From Azospirillum oryzae (lineage in GTDB: Bacteria; Pseudomonadota; Alphaproteobacteria; Azospirillales; Azospirillaceae): a DNA stretch of 64,000 nucleotides. The notes below the pieces were generated by a model. The model searched no databases. It was not told the origin of the DNA and saw nothing but the letters and a program-made list of their open reading frames with translations. Both the position numbers and the translations under genes were made by a program. Shown here one piece after another: positions 41,079-50,093 of this stretch (positions within the stretch are counted from its first letter, which is position 1; each line of letters begins with the position of its first letter). The stretch covers positions 62,001 to 126,000 of the forward strand of contig NZ_FXAK01000009.1 in assembly GCF_900177515.1 (NCBI RefSeq), written 5' to 3'.

Positions 41079-41853
41079 CACAGCCTCTCTGAGCCCCGCC
41101 AGGCGGTCTGCACAGCAATCCGGCGGCGCGATCCTGGCGGTAGAGGATCTGACCGTAGCCTTCGGCGGGCTGAAGGCGCTCGACGGGGTGTCGCTGTCCA
41201 TCGCGGCGGGCGAGATCACCGGCCTGATCGGCCCCAACGGCTCGGGCAAGAGCACGCTGGTCAACACCGTGTCGGGTCAGCTTCCCGTCCGTGGCGGGCG
41301 CATCAGTCTGCGCGGCGGCGACGTGACGGGGCGGCGCCCCGACCGGATCGTCCGCGCCGGGATGGCCCGCACCTACCAGATTCCGCGCGTTCCCCCCACC
41401 CTGACGGTCGAGGAGGTGCTGTCGGTTCCCCTGCTCTATGCCGGACGTGACCGCCACCGGCTGCCGGGGCTGGGCGACGCCGCCGCCATCGCCGCCTTCT
41501 GCGGCCTGGGTCCGCTGTTCCGCCGCTACTGCGGCGACCTGTCGGTCACCGATCTTCGGCGGCTGGAGATCGCCCGGGCGCTCGCCTGCGCGCCGGACCT
41601 CCTGCTGCTGGACGAAGCAATGGCCGGCCTGTCGCACGAGGATTCGGTGGAGGTGATGGGCCTCATCCGCAATGTCCACGAACAGGGGATCAGCATCGTG
41701 ATCATCGAGCATCTGATGCGCGTCATCACCACCCTGTGCCACCGCGTCGTGGTCCTGAACAACGGCCGCCTGCTGGCCGAAGGCACGCCGGCCACGGTGC
41801 TGGCCGACCAGGCGGTGCGGGAGGCCTATCTGGGCAAGGGGTTCGCGTCATGA
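41071..41853 (+). CDS. LIV-type ABC transporter ATP-binding protein, LivG-like
   Basis: This 260-residue ATPase has Walker A GPNGSGKST, Walker B LLLLDEAMAGLSHED and the switch VIIEHLM. Its signature motif reads LSVTDLRRLEIARAL, so the usual LSxGxQR is replaced by LSVTDLR; this appears in some LIV ATPases of aromatic-acid transporters and should be tolerated. The N-terminal 20 residues before AILAVEDLTVAFGG are an extension. Confidence 0.9.
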   Translation: MRDTASLSPARRSAQQSGGAILAVEDLTVAFGGLKALDGVSLSIAAGEITGLIGPNGSGKSTLVNTVSGQLPVRGGRISLRGGDVTGRRPDRIVRAGMARTYQIPRVPPTLTVEEVLSVPLLYAGRDRHRLPGLGDAAAIAAFCGLGPLFRRYCGDLSVTDLRRLEIARALACAPDLLLLDEAMAGLSHEDSVEVMGLIRNVHEQGISIVIIEHLMRVITTLCHRVVVLNNGRLLAEGTPATVLADQAVREAYLGKGFAS

Positions 41854-42572
41854 GCCGCTTCGTCGGACGGGTCGGCGGCGCCTCCTACGACCGCCTGCGC
41901 GTCCTCCACCAGCTCGACATCGCGGTGGAGAGCGGGCACATGCTCGTCATCCTCGGTTCCAACGGCGCCGGCAAGACCACGGCGCTGCGGGCGCTCGCCG
42001 GCACCGTCGCCACCAGCGGCCGCCATCTGGCGCTCGACGGCGAGGACTTGAGCGGCTGCGCGCCCTGGCAGCTTCCGGCCCATGGGGTGGTGCTGGTCCC
42101 GGACGGGGCGCGCTGCTTCCCGAACCTGAGCGTCGAGGACAATCTGCTGGGCGCCCATGGCGCCGCGGCGGGGCGGCGGAAACAGGTGCCCTACGGCCGA
42201 TTGCGCGACATGGTGTGCGGCTATTTCCCGATCCTGCGCGACCGCAGCCGCCAGATCGCCGGCACCATGAGCGGCGGCCAGCGCCAGATGCTGGCGATCG
42301 GCCGTGCCCTGATGGCCGAGCCGTCGGCCCTGATCCTGGACGAGCCGTCGGCCGGGCTGGCCCCGATCATCGTCGAGGAGCTGTTCGTGACCCTCGCCAA
42401 GATCAAGCGGGAGACCGGCTGCGCCATCGTCATGGCCGAACAGAATGTCGGCTACGCCACCCACATCGCCGACCATTGCGTCGTGCTGGAGGAGGGGCGG
42501 ACCGCCCTCTCCGGACCGATGGCCGAGGTCGTCAATCACGAAAAGCTGCGCAGCGCCTATCTCGGCATCTGA
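41850..42572 (+). CDS. LIV-type ABC transporter ATP-binding protein, LivF-like
   Basis: This 240-residue ATPase has Walker A GSNGAGKTT, signature MSGGQRQMLAIGRAL, Walker B ALILDEPSAGLAP and the H-loop in IVMAEQNVGYATHIAD. It starts in an ATGA overlap with the previous gene. With the two permeases and the binding protein encoded at 44.2 kb it completes the importer. Confidence 0.92.
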   Translation: MSRFVGRVGGASYDRLRVLHQLDIAVESGHMLVILGSNGAGKTTALRALAGTVATSGRHLALDGEDLSGCAPWQLPAHGVVLVPDGARCFPNLSVEDNLLGAHGAAAGRRKQVPYGRLRDMVCGYFPILRDRSRQIAGTMSGGQRQMLAIGRALMAEPSALILDEPSAGLAPIIVEELFVTLAKIKRETGCAIVMAEQNVGYATHIADHCVVLEEGRTALSGPMAEVVNHEKLRSAYLGI

Positions 42573-42596
42573 CGCATCGGAAACGGAGGACACCCC

Positions 42597-43760
42597 ATGC
42601 CGACAGTCGGTTCCGACGTCGTCATCGCGGGCATCGGCGAGACCCCCGTCGGTCGCCTGCCCGGTTGGTCGCCGGTCGAAATCCAGGCGGCGGCCGTTCT
42701 CGCGGCGCTGCGCGACGCGGGCTTCGCCCTGTCCGACCTCGACGGACTGATCAACCTCGATCCCTACGCCACCCCCAACAGCATGTTCTCGTCCACGCTG
42801 GCCGAGCATCTGGGCGTGGCGCCCCGCTTCGCCTGCACGGTCGATGTCGGCGGCACCGTCACCGGCATGACCATGCTGCAACAGGCGGTCTGGGCCATCG
42901 AAAGCGGCTATTGCGAGGTGGCCGCCTGCGTCTACGGCGAGAATGCCCTGACCGGCCGTCCGGCCGGCGCGCAGGGACTGCACATGCACAATCTGCTGGG
43001 CGGGGAGGAGTGGGAGGAGCCGTTCGGCCTGCACGGCATGGTGATCCCCTACGCCCTGCTCGCCCAGCGTTATCTCGACCTCTACGGCGCCACCGACGCG
43101 GATCTGGCGGCGGTCGCCCTGGTCACGCGCCGTCACGCTCTGCTGAACGACAACGCGCAGATGCGCAAGCCGATGACGCTGGAGGACTACCGGGCCAGCC
43201 GCCAGATCAGCAGCCCGCTGCGCCTGCTCGACTGCTCGCTGGTGTCGGACGGCGGAGGGGCGCTGGTGCTGACGCGGATCGGGCGGGCACCGCAGGGCCG
43301 GGGCCGCGGCGTCGCCATCCGCGCCATTGGCATGAAGACCACCCATAATTCGGTGGCCCTGATGCCGGACATCCCCGAACTGGGTATGGCGGCCGCCGGT
43401 GCCGACGCCTACGAGGCGGCGGGGATGGGGCCGGAGGACATCCAGGTCGCCAACCTGCACGACGCCTTCACCATCTCGGTGCTGGTGTCGCTGGAGGCCC
43501 TGGGCTTCGCCCGGCCCGGCGAAGGCGGAGCGCTGGTGCGCTCGGGTGCCATGGATCTCGGCGGTCGCTGGCCGCTGAACCCCCATGGCGGCCTGCTGTC
43601 CCAGGCCCACATCGGCGGGATGCTCCACATCACCGAGGCGGTGCGCCAGCTGCGCGGCGAGGCCGGGCGGCGGCAGGTGGAGGGTGCGCGCCGGGCGCTG
43701 GTCAGCGGCAACGGCGGCATCTTCTCGGTCTGTGGCGCCATGATTCTGGAGAAACCCTGA
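42597..43760 (+). CDS. Thiolase-like protein (SCP2-thiolase/Ltp2 type)
   Basis: The 387-residue thiolase-fold protein has DVVIAGIGETPVGRLPGWSPVEIQAAAVLAAL at its start, a C-terminal LHDAFTISVLVSLEALGF with the HxAF-type histidine, and NPHGGLLSQAHIGG. At the usual site of the nucleophilic Cys the sequence reads CTVDVGGTVTGMTMLQQAV, so the cysteine appears to be replaced. This is typical of SCP2-thiolase-like proteins that, with a DUF35 partner, catalyse retro-aldol cleavage of side chains. The adjacent Zn-ribbon/OB gene overlaps it by one base and is almost certainly that partner. Confidence 0.88.
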   Translation: MPTVGSDVVIAGIGETPVGRLPGWSPVEIQAAAVLAALRDAGFALSDLDGLINLDPYATPNSMFSSTLAEHLGVAPRFACTVDVGGTVTGMTMLQQAVWAIESGYCEVAACVYGENALTGRPAGAQGLHMHNLLGGEEWEEPFGLHGMVIPYALLAQRYLDLYGATDADLAAVALVTRRHALLNDNAQMRKPMTLEDYRASRQISSPLRLLDCSLVSDGGGALVLTRIGRAPQGRGRGVAIRAIGMKTTHNSVALMPDIPELGMAAAGADAYEAAGMGPEDIQVANLHDAFTISVLVSLEALGFARPGEGGALVRSGAMDLGGRWPLNPHGGLLSQAHIGGMLHITEAVRQLRGEAGRRQVEGARRALVSGNGGIFSVCGAMILEKP

Positions 43761-44176
43761 TGCTGGATCTGCTCGCCACCTCGCCGAACCCGACCGGGGC
43801 CAGCGCCCCCTTCTGGGACGCGTGCGACCGGGGAGAACTGCTGTTCCCCAAATGCGGACGCTGCGGACACCTCTTCTATTACCCGCGCCGGCATTGCCCG
43901 CTTTGCGGCGACACGGCGCTCGGCTGGCAGAGGATGTCGGGCCGGGGAACCGTCTTCTCCCACAGCCATGTCCATGTCGCCTTCCAGGGCGGCGCATGGA
44001 GCGGCCAGCTTCCCTACACGGTGGTGCTGGTGGATCTGGCCGAAGGTCCCCGGATGCTCAGTCGGCTGATCGGCGACGATGCCTCGACCGTGCGCGGTGG
44101 CGACGCGGTGTCCGTCGTCTTTCCCCGGATCGGCGACCGCCGATACCCCTTCTTTCAACGCGCCGCCGCCGGCTGA
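43760..44176 (+). CDS. Zn-ribbon/OB-fold protein (DUF35 family), thiolase partner
   Basis: The 138-residue protein has a rubredoxin-like zinc ribbon at about residues 31-55 (CGRCGHLFYYPRRHCPLCGD, two CxxC pairs). An OB-fold follows with GWQRMSGRGTVFSHSHVHVAF and LPYTVVLVDLAEGPRMLSRLIGDD. DUF35 proteins act as required partners of thiolase-like enzymes. It overlaps the thiolase-like gene by one base, so a complex is expected. Confidence 0.9.
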   Translation: MLDLLATSPNPTGASAPFWDACDRGELLFPKCGRCGHLFYYPRRHCPLCGDTALGWQRMSGRGTVFSHSHVHVAFQGGAWSGQLPYTVVLVDLAEGPRMLSRLIGDDASTVRGGDAVSVVFPRIGDRRYPFFQRAAAG

Positions 44177-44228
44177 ACCCGCGGCGGAGGCCACCCGCGA
44201 ACAACGACCATAAAAACAGGAGGAAACC

Positions 44229-45428
44229 ATGCGCTTCGTGAAACGGTTGGCGGCCGGCGCCGCAGCACTCGGTATCGCCGCGCTGACGATGACCGGTCCA
44301 ACTCCGGCCGCCGCCCAGACGGCGGAACCGATCCGGATCGGCGTGCCGCTGCCGCTGACCGGAGTCCTGGCGGTGGGCGGGCAGACCATCCTGGCCGGCG
44401 TGCAGTTCGCGGCGGACGAGATCAACGCCGCCGGCGGCCTGCTGGGCCGTCCGGTCTCGCTGCTGATCGAGGATACCAAGAGCGAGCCGAACACAGCCGC
44501 CACCATCGCGTCCAAGATGGTGACGGAGGACAAGGTCTACGCCTTCGTCGGCGGATACGGCAGCACGGCCGACTTCGCGTTGCTGTCCAGCGTCAGGCGC
44601 TACAAGCCGCTGTTCATCCACACCGGCTCCTCGTCCGTCAAGCTGGAGAAGACCTTCGGCACGGAAGATTGGTACTACCATATCTACATCTGGGATTATC
44701 ACCGTCAGAAGGCGGCCTCCAGTTTCCTCGCCTCCATCGACCCCAAGGTCAAGACGGTGGCGCTGGCCTATGAGGACGGCCTGTACGGCGCCGACGCGGC
44801 CAAATATGCCGAAGAGTATCTGACGAAGGCCGGGATCAAGCTGGTGATGAAGGAGCCGTTCAAATCCGGCTCGCCCGACTTCTCGCCGGTGCTGACCCGC
44901 GTCAAGTCGCTGAACCCCGACGCCTTCTTCTCCGTCGGCTATTCGGGCGACAACCTCCAGCTCGTCCGCCAGATGAAGAGCCTGGGGATCAAGCCGAAGC
45001 TGACCATGGTGGTGTCCGCCGGCGACCGTCGCGCCGACTACGGTGACATGAGCGAGGGGCTGACCGTGATCACCGAATGGTCCACCGCCGACCGCACCCC
45101 TGCCGCCGTCGAGCTGATCCGCAAGGTGGAGGCGAAGGGCCAGACTATCGCCCCCGTCTTTCCCCAGGGCTATACCGGCATGATGACGCTGGCCAAGGCC
45201 ATCGAAAGCGCCGGCACGCTGGACCAGGACAAGGTGCGCAAGGTGCTCTCCACCGCCACCTTCGACACTCCCTATGGCAAGATCGGCTACCGGCCGTCGG
45301 AAGGCGGCGGCCTGCACCAGCTGTTGTCGGATGAGACGATGGTCATCGTACAGCACCGCAAGGAAGGCGAGGAGGTCGTCTATCCGCCGGCCAAGGCGAG
45401 CGGCAAGCTCGTCTATCCGGCGCCGTGA
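44229..45428 (+). CDS. LIV-type ABC transporter substrate-binding protein
   Basis: The 399-residue periplasmic protein has a signal peptide (MRFVKRLAAGAAALGIAALTM to AAAQT). Its mature start is EPIRIGVPLPLTGVLAVGGQTILAGVQFAADEINAAGGLLGRPVSLLIEDTKSEP, the canonical Peripla_BP_6 opening. A good AGGAGG-like site precedes the ATG. It presumably supplies the LIV permeases encoded upstream in the same operon. Its ligand is likely the carboxylic acid fed into the CoA pathway. Confidence 0.92.
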   Translation: MRFVKRLAAGAAALGIAALTMTGPTPAAAQTAEPIRIGVPLPLTGVLAVGGQTILAGVQFAADEINAAGGLLGRPVSLLIEDTKSEPNTAATIASKMVTEDKVYAFVGGYGSTADFALLSSVRRYKPLFIHTGSSSVKLEKTFGTEDWYYHIYIWDYHRQKAASSFLASIDPKVKTVALAYEDGLYGADAAKYAEEYLTKAGIKLVMKEPFKSGSPDFSPVLTRVKSLNPDAFFSVGYSGDNLQLVRQMKSLGIKPKLTMVVSAGDRRADYGDMSEGLTVITEWSTADRTPAAVELIRKVEAKGQTIAPVFPQGYTGMMTLAKAIESAGTLDQDKVRKVLSTATFDTPYGKIGYRPSEGGGLHQLLSDETMVIVQHRKEGEEVVYPPAKASGKLVYPAP

Positions 45429-45429
45429 G

Positions 45430-46200
45430 ATGACGGTCCGCTTCGAACGCCGCGGAACGGTCGGGCTGATCACCCTGTCGAAGCCCGACCGCCACAACGC
45501 GCTGGCCGCCGATCTGGTGGCCGACCTGCTCGCCACGCTCGATCGGCCCGACGCGCGCGAGGCTGCCGCCCTGGTGTTGGCTGGCGACGGCCCGTCCTTC
45601 TGCGCGGGGGCGGACATCGGCGATCTTCTGGACGCCGGCTGGATGACGCCGGCGCCCAGCAGACCGACGCCGATGGACCTGTTCGAACGGCTGGACGGGC
45701 ATTCCCGCCCGACCATCGCCGCCGTCCATGGGCGGGCGCTCGGCGGCGGGTTCGAGCTGACGCTGTGCTGCGATCTGGTGGTCGCGGCGGCGGACGCCGT
45801 CTTCGCTCTGCCGGAACTCGGGCTGGGGGTGGTGCCGAACACCGGGCTGGCCAGACTGGCGCAGATCGCCGGCCCCCGCCAGGCTCTGGACCTGATCCTG
45901 AGCCGGCGCCGCATCGGGGCGGAGGAGGCGGCGGCGATGGGGCTGGTCTCCCGGGTCGTCCCGCCCGGAGACGCAGTGGACAGTGCAGTGGAACTGGCGC
46001 GCGCCATCACCGACGGAGCACCGCCGGGCGCCATCGCCACGGTCAAGCGCGCGGTGCGCCGCGCGGCGCCGCTCGACTGGACGGCAGTGCGGGGAATGTT
46101 GGCCGAAGTGCCTGCCGGCGAATGGACGGAGGGGCTGGGCGCCTTCCGCGACCGGCGGCGGCCCGACTACAGCGAATTCTGGAGAACATCGGATGCGTGA
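45430..46200 (+). CDS. Enoyl-CoA hydratase family protein
   Basis: The 256-residue crotonase protein begins MTVRFERRGTVGLITLSKPDRHNAL, has the oxyanion-hole segments LVLAGDGPSFCAGADIGDLL and AAVHGRALGGGFELTLCCDLVVA, and the catalytic Glu in AVFALPELGLGVVPNTG. The second catalytic position reads QALDLILSRR, with Asp for Glu. Hydratase activity is plausible. The gene starts one base after the previous stop and overlaps the amidohydrolase gene by 8 bp. Confidence 0.9.
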   Translation: MTVRFERRGTVGLITLSKPDRHNALAADLVADLLATLDRPDAREAAALVLAGDGPSFCAGADIGDLLDAGWMTPAPSRPTPMDLFERLDGHSRPTIAAVHGRALGGGFELTLCCDLVVAAADAVFALPELGLGVVPNTGLARLAQIAGPRQALDLILSRRRIGAEEAAAMGLVSRVVPPGDAVDSAVELARAITDGAPPGAIATVKRAVRRAAPLDWTAVRGMLAEVPAGEWTEGLGAFRDRRRPDYSEFWRTSDA

Positions 46201-47020
46201 CGCCAAATCTTTCCAGGTCTTCGACCTGCATCACCATGTCGGCTCGCTCGACATCGTCGGCGGCGCAAAAGGCGGCGGCGCCTCGGGCGGCATGGCGGCA
46301 GATGCCGAACAGCGGATCGCCTTCATGGATCGTTGCGGCATCGCCCAGGCCCTGCTGATGCCGTCCAACGGCTATCAGGCACCCAACGGCATCGCCGACA
46401 CCCGCCACGTCAACGATCAGGTCGCCGAGTATCGCGACCGCTGGAGCGACCGCTTCCCGGCGGCGCTCGCCACCGTGTCCCCGCTGGAAGGGGACGCGGC
46501 GCTGGACGAGATCGACCGCTGCATCCAGGTGCTCGGGATGAAGGGCATCGTCTGGCACCACCGGTTCCAGGGCTGCGCCATCGACCATCCGCGCATGGAC
46601 GCGCTGCTGGAGCGCGTTCGTCATCACCGCGTGCCGGCCTTCATCCACATCATCGGCGATTCCAAGCTGGAGTCGCCCTGGAAACTGGAGGTGCTGGCCG
46701 AACGTTTCCGCGATGTGCAGTTCGTGGCGCTGGACGCCTTCTCGTCTCCCGACTTCGCGCATTGGATGCCGCACATCGCGCGGCGCCACCCGAACATCCT
46801 GTTCGACACAGGGGTGATGGTTCCGGTTTCCCATATGATCGAGCGCTTCGTGCGCGAGGTGGGAGCGCACCGGCTGCTGCTGGGCACGGATTTCTACTCC
46901 TCGCCCAAACTGTTCAGTGTTCCGTTCCCCCTGCTGGAAATCCTCGCCTCCGACCTGACGGACGGGGACTGCGCGGAGATCCTGGGCGGCAACGCCCGCC
47001 GCCTGCTGGGGCTTGCCTGA
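46193..47020 (+). CDS. Amidohydrolase_2-type metal-dependent hydrolase/decarboxylase
   Basis: This 275-residue TIM-barrel protein has the N-terminal metal motif FDLHHHVGSLDI (HxH), a central histidine region GIVWHHRFQGCAIDHP and VPAFIHIIGDS, and the C-terminal Asp in HRLLLGTDFYSSPKLFS. Members include 2-pyrone-4,6-dicarboxylate lactonase and ACMSD-like decarboxylases. It is the last gene of the operon and may hydrolyse a lactone or decarboxylate an intermediate before CoA activation. No downstream terminator is clear. Confidence 0.87.
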   Translation: MRDAKSFQVFDLHHHVGSLDIVGGAKGGGASGGMAADAEQRIAFMDRCGIAQALLMPSNGYQAPNGIADTRHVNDQVAEYRDRWSDRFPAALATVSPLEGDAALDEIDRCIQVLGMKGIVWHHRFQGCAIDHPRMDALLERVRHHRVPAFIHIIGDSKLESPWKLEVLAERFRDVQFVALDAFSSPDFAHWMPHIARRHPNILFDTGVMVPVSHMIERFVREVGAHRLLLGTDFYSSPKLFSVPFPLLEILASDLTDGDCAEILGGNARRLLGLA

Positions 47021-47116
47021 AAGGCCGGCCCCGGCGGTCTCATGACCCGCCGGGGGCACCGTCAAGTTGGCGTTGAACGGGTTGCGGGAGCGGGCGAGGG
47101 CGGGATATGGAGCGGC

Positions 47117-47275
47117 ATGACGACACCCGCTGACCACCGCTATACTGGTTGCCGCTACCCCGCCGAGGTCATTGCGACGGCGGTCTGGCTGTACTTCCGC
47201 TTCCCCCCTTAGCCTGCGGATGGTCGAGGAGATGCTGGCAGCGCGCGGCATCCTCGTCAGCGTTTACGCCCGCAC
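47117..47275 (+). pseudogene. IS6-family transposase, N-terminal remnant
   Basis: From the ATG at 47117 the frame reads MTTPADHRYTGCRYPAEVIATAVWLYFRFP and then stops. In the next frame, after a one-base shift in a C-run near 47200, it continues PLSLRMVEEMLAARGILVSV, matching the N-terminus of IS6 transposases (RFPLSLRMVEEMLAARGI). Everything after this is lost. The rest of the 47021-47344 gap shows no gene. Confidence 0.75.
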
Positions 47276-47344
47276 GCCCATCGGCAACGAGCGTCAAGCA
47301 CAGGAATGGAAACGGCTCGTAACTTTGCTCACACCATTGGCGGT

Positions 47345-48298
47345 TCACGGGCTGTTGAAGAAGCTGACGACCTCATGCTGGAACAGGCAATGCCCCGTTT
47401 GCAGGTGCATCATGTGGCCCGCGTTGGGGATGACCACGTATTTCTTCTGTGGGTTTGGCAGCTGTGCGAAGAACGGCAACAGGCCATCGGGATCGGCGAC
47501 ATCGTCGTATTGCCCATGAATGACCATCGTCGGCACGGATACCAGTCGGGCGTTGACCATCGGCAGAAGCGTGGCAAGGTCCAGTTGCGGCCCGGTCGCG
47601 GTCTTCACCTCCACCTTCGCCGCGGCTTTGGCAAAGGCATCGACGACGTTGGATTCATTGACCTCTGCCGGCGCCATCGAGGTGAAGCGCGGCTTCCAGC
47701 CGGCCTCGGGAATGGTGATGTAAGGAGTCGCACGGAAGGAGTCGATCCGGGCGCGGCGCCGGGCGACGTCCGGGCTGTTCGCGTGCATCTGGGCATAGCT
47801 GACGTATTTATCGACCGTACCGGGATGGTCCATCACATACATCCCGCCATATTGCGTTCCCCAGGACCAGGCGAGCAGGTTGACCTTCGACACGCCCCGC
47901 AGCTTCAGGACGTAATCGATCGTCGCCTTCAGATCGTCCTTCGCCTGCGCCGTGGTCATGTGCGTGTCGGGGTGCGTCGAGCGTCCGAACCCGCGGGTGT
48001 CGAGCGCGAAGACGTCGAACCCCTCGCGTGCCAACCGGTCCATCAGGCTGTAGGAGGGCTTGCCCGGAACCTGCAGGTCGAAGCTTTCCCGGCCCGCCGT
48101 GGCAGAACCGTGGGCCAGGACCACGACCTTCTTGCCGGCCGGCTTGTCGGCGTATTTCTCCCAGACATAAATCCGGATTCCGCCATTCTCGACCCAATGC
48201 TCGGCCCCGGTGATCCCATCGGCGGCCGAACCGGCCGAACAGGCCAGGGCGTACAGCACCATGCCGAGCCCGAGCATCACAGTACGTCTCATCGTCAT
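47345..48298 (-). CDS. Secreted alpha/beta hydrolase
   Basis: The 317-residue hydrolase starts MTMRRTVMLGLGMVLYALACSAGSA, a signal peptide with a possible lipoprotein-like Cys. The alpha/beta core has VVVLAHGSATAGRESFD (oxyanion region), ALDTRGFGRSTHP, the nucleophile elbow LLAWSWGTQYGGMY (SxSxG variant WSWGT), the acid in VIHGQYDDVADPDG and the catalytic His in VIPNAGHMMHLQTG. It probably cleaves an ester or amide outside the cytoplasm. It lies 101 bp downstream of the chemoreceptor gene on the same strand. Confidence 0.87.
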   Translation of the reverse strand: MTMRRTVMLGLGMVLYALACSAGSAADGITGAEHWVENGGIRIYVWEKYADKPAGKKVVVLAHGSATAGRESFDLQVPGKPSYSLMDRLAREGFDVFALDTRGFGRSTHPDTHMTTAQAKDDLKATIDYVLKLRGVSKVNLLAWSWGTQYGGMYVMDHPGTVDKYVSYAQMHANSPDVARRRARIDSFRATPYITIPEAGWKPRFTSMAPAEVNESNVVDAFAKAAAKVEVKTATGPQLDLATLLPMVNARLVSVPTMVIHGQYDDVADPDGLLPFFAQLPNPQKKYVVIPNAGHMMHLQTGHCLFQHEVVSFFNSP

Positions 48299-48398
48299 CT
48301 TTCCATTGGTTTGCTTGGTGTGCGCACAGGGGCGGCCCGAACCGACCGGCATCCGCCGGCCCGCTGCCGATGCCGCCCCCGCCGTCTTAGGCCGGTCG

Positions 48399-50093
48399 TC
48401 AGGCGACCCGGATGGTGGCAATGAAGCCCGCCACCTCTTCCCGCAGGCGCTCCGCTTCGAGCGCCAGCCCCTGCGATGCGCCCAGCACCTGGATCGCCGC
48501 GCTGCCGGTGTCGGTGGCCACCCGATTCACGCCGACGATGTTGGTCGAGACGACCTCCGTGCCCCGCGCCGCCTGCGTGATGTTGCCGGCGATGTTCTGC
48601 GTCGCCGCGTTCTGCTCCTCGATGGAGGAGGCGATGCCGGTGGCGATCTCGCTCATCTGGCCGATGGTCTTGGCGATCGCCCCGATCGCGTCCTGCGCGC
48701 CGGTGGTCGCCGCCTGGATTTCAACGACCTTGCTCTGGATGCCTTCGGTGGCGCGCGCCGTCTGCGTCGCCAGAGCCTTCACCTCGCTGGCGACGACGGC
48801 GAAGCCTTTTCCGGCCTCGCCGGCGCGGGCGGCCTCGATTGTCGCGTTGAGCGCCAGCAGGTTGGTCTGGCCGGCGATGCTGTTGATCAGCTCGACCACC
48901 TGGCCGATCTCGTGGGCGGCCTCCACCAGACTGCGGATCGCATCGCCGGTCCGCTGCGCCTCCGTCACCGCCTGTCCGGCGATGCGGGTGGAGGTGTCGA
49001 CCTGACGCCCAATTTCCGTGATGGATGCCGACAGTTCCTCCGCCGCGACGGCGATGGTCTGGACGTTGGTGGAGGCCTGCTCGGACGCCGCCGCCACCGC
49101 CGTGATCTGGTGGACGCTGTCTTCCGCCACATGCGAGAGGGAGCGCGCGGAGCCCTGCATCTCGGTTGCCGCCGCCGCCACCATGTCGACGATGCCCTTC
49201 ACGCGGCCCTCGAAGTCGGCGGCCAGCGTCAGCATGGTCTGGCGCTTTTCCAGCTCCGCCCGTCGGGCGTATTCGGCCTGCTCCGCTTCCAGACGGGCCT
49301 TGCCCGCGGCGTTCTCCTTGAACACCTGGACCGCTTTGGCCATAGCGCCGATCTCGTCATGCCGCTCGGCTTCCGGAAGGGCGACCGACAGATCGCCCCC
49401 GGCCAGAGCGTGCATGCTCCGGCTCAGCCGCGCGACGTCGGCGCTGACGTTCCGGCCGACCAGCGCGATCAGCGCGATGGCCGGCAGCCCCAGGAGGGCC
49501 GCGATCCCAAGCAGCTTCCAGAGTTGCCCCACCGTAGCGGCCTGTAGATCGCCGATGGTGATGCCAGTGCTGATGAAGATCTTCCAGGGCTCGAAGCCCC
49601 GGACATAGGACAGCTTCTCCTCGGTCTCGTCGGTCCCGTTGTTGTTGACGAACCAGGGATAGAGGTACGTACCCTCCCCCTGTCTGGCGACTCTCACCAT
49701 GGCGGGGAGGATCGGTACGCCGTTGGCGTCCTTCAGGCCCGATGCGTCCTTGCCCATTACCTTGGCGTTGGGATGCGCGAAGCCATAGTTGTCGTAGGTA
49801 TAGGCGAAGAGATAGCCGTTGCCCTGGTATCTGAGCGACAGCAACGCCTCCTTGAAGCGCGCCTGCGCCTCTTCCCGCGTGATCCTTCCGGCCACGGCAT
49901 CGGCCTCGTATTTTTCGGCGATGCTGTACCCAATGTCGACCAGCGACTTCAGCGTGGCCACCCGGTCCTGATGCATGCGCTCGTGGTTCAGGTACAGGCC
50001 GGCGCCTGCGATTGCCAAGCAAGCGACACTCGCAGCCACGACAAGCCCCCACAGTTTTCCGCGGATCGATAAGTTCAGAGAGACGGCGGTCAT
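48399..50093 (-). CDS. Methyl-accepting chemotaxis protein with sCache sensor
   Basis: The 564-residue chemoreceptor has a first membrane helix (LWGLVVAASVACLAIAGAGLYL) and a periplasmic single-Cache domain (about 40-175, with YEADAVAGRITREEAQARF, GYLFAYTYDNYGFAHPNAKVMGKDASGLKD and PWKIFISTGITIGDL). A second helix (LWKLLGIAALLGLPAIALIAL) and HAMP domain follow, then a signalling domain with the hairpin tip GEAGKGFAVVASEVKALATQTARATEGI. sCache_2 receptors often sense carboxylic acids. The ATG at 50093 is the likely start; a GTG 30 bases upstream is possible. Confidence 0.93.
   Translation of the reverse strand: MTAVSLNLSIRGKLWGLVVAASVACLAIAGAGLYLNHERMHQDRVATLKSLVDIGYSIAEKYEADAVAGRITREEAQARFKEALLSLRYQGNGYLFAYTYDNYGFAHPNAKVMGKDASGLKDANGVPILPAMVRVARQGEGTYLYPWFVNNNGTDETEEKLSYVRGFEPWKIFISTGITIGDLQAATVGQLWKLLGIAALLGLPAIALIALVGRNVSADVARLSRSMHALAGGDLSVALPEAERHDEIGAMAKAVQVFKENAAGKARLEAEQAEYARRAELEKRQTMLTLAADFEGRVKGIVDMVAAAATEMQGSARSLSHVAEDSVHQITAVAAASEQASTNVQTIAVAAEELSASITEIGRQVDTSTRIAGQAVTEAQRTGDAIRSLVEAAHEIGQVVELINSIAGQTNLLALNATIEAARAGEAGKGFAVVASEVKALATQTARATEGIQSKVVEIQAATTGAQDAIGAIAKTIGQMSEIATGIASSIEEQNAATQNIAGNITQAARGTEVVSTNIVGVNRVATDTGSAAIQVLGASQGLALEAERLREEVAGFIATIRVA

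Noticed and set aside
44058..46046. 662-codon minus-strand frame opposite the binding-protein and crotonase genes
   Set aside because: Ser/Arg-rich antisense reading; the plus-strand genes are certain.
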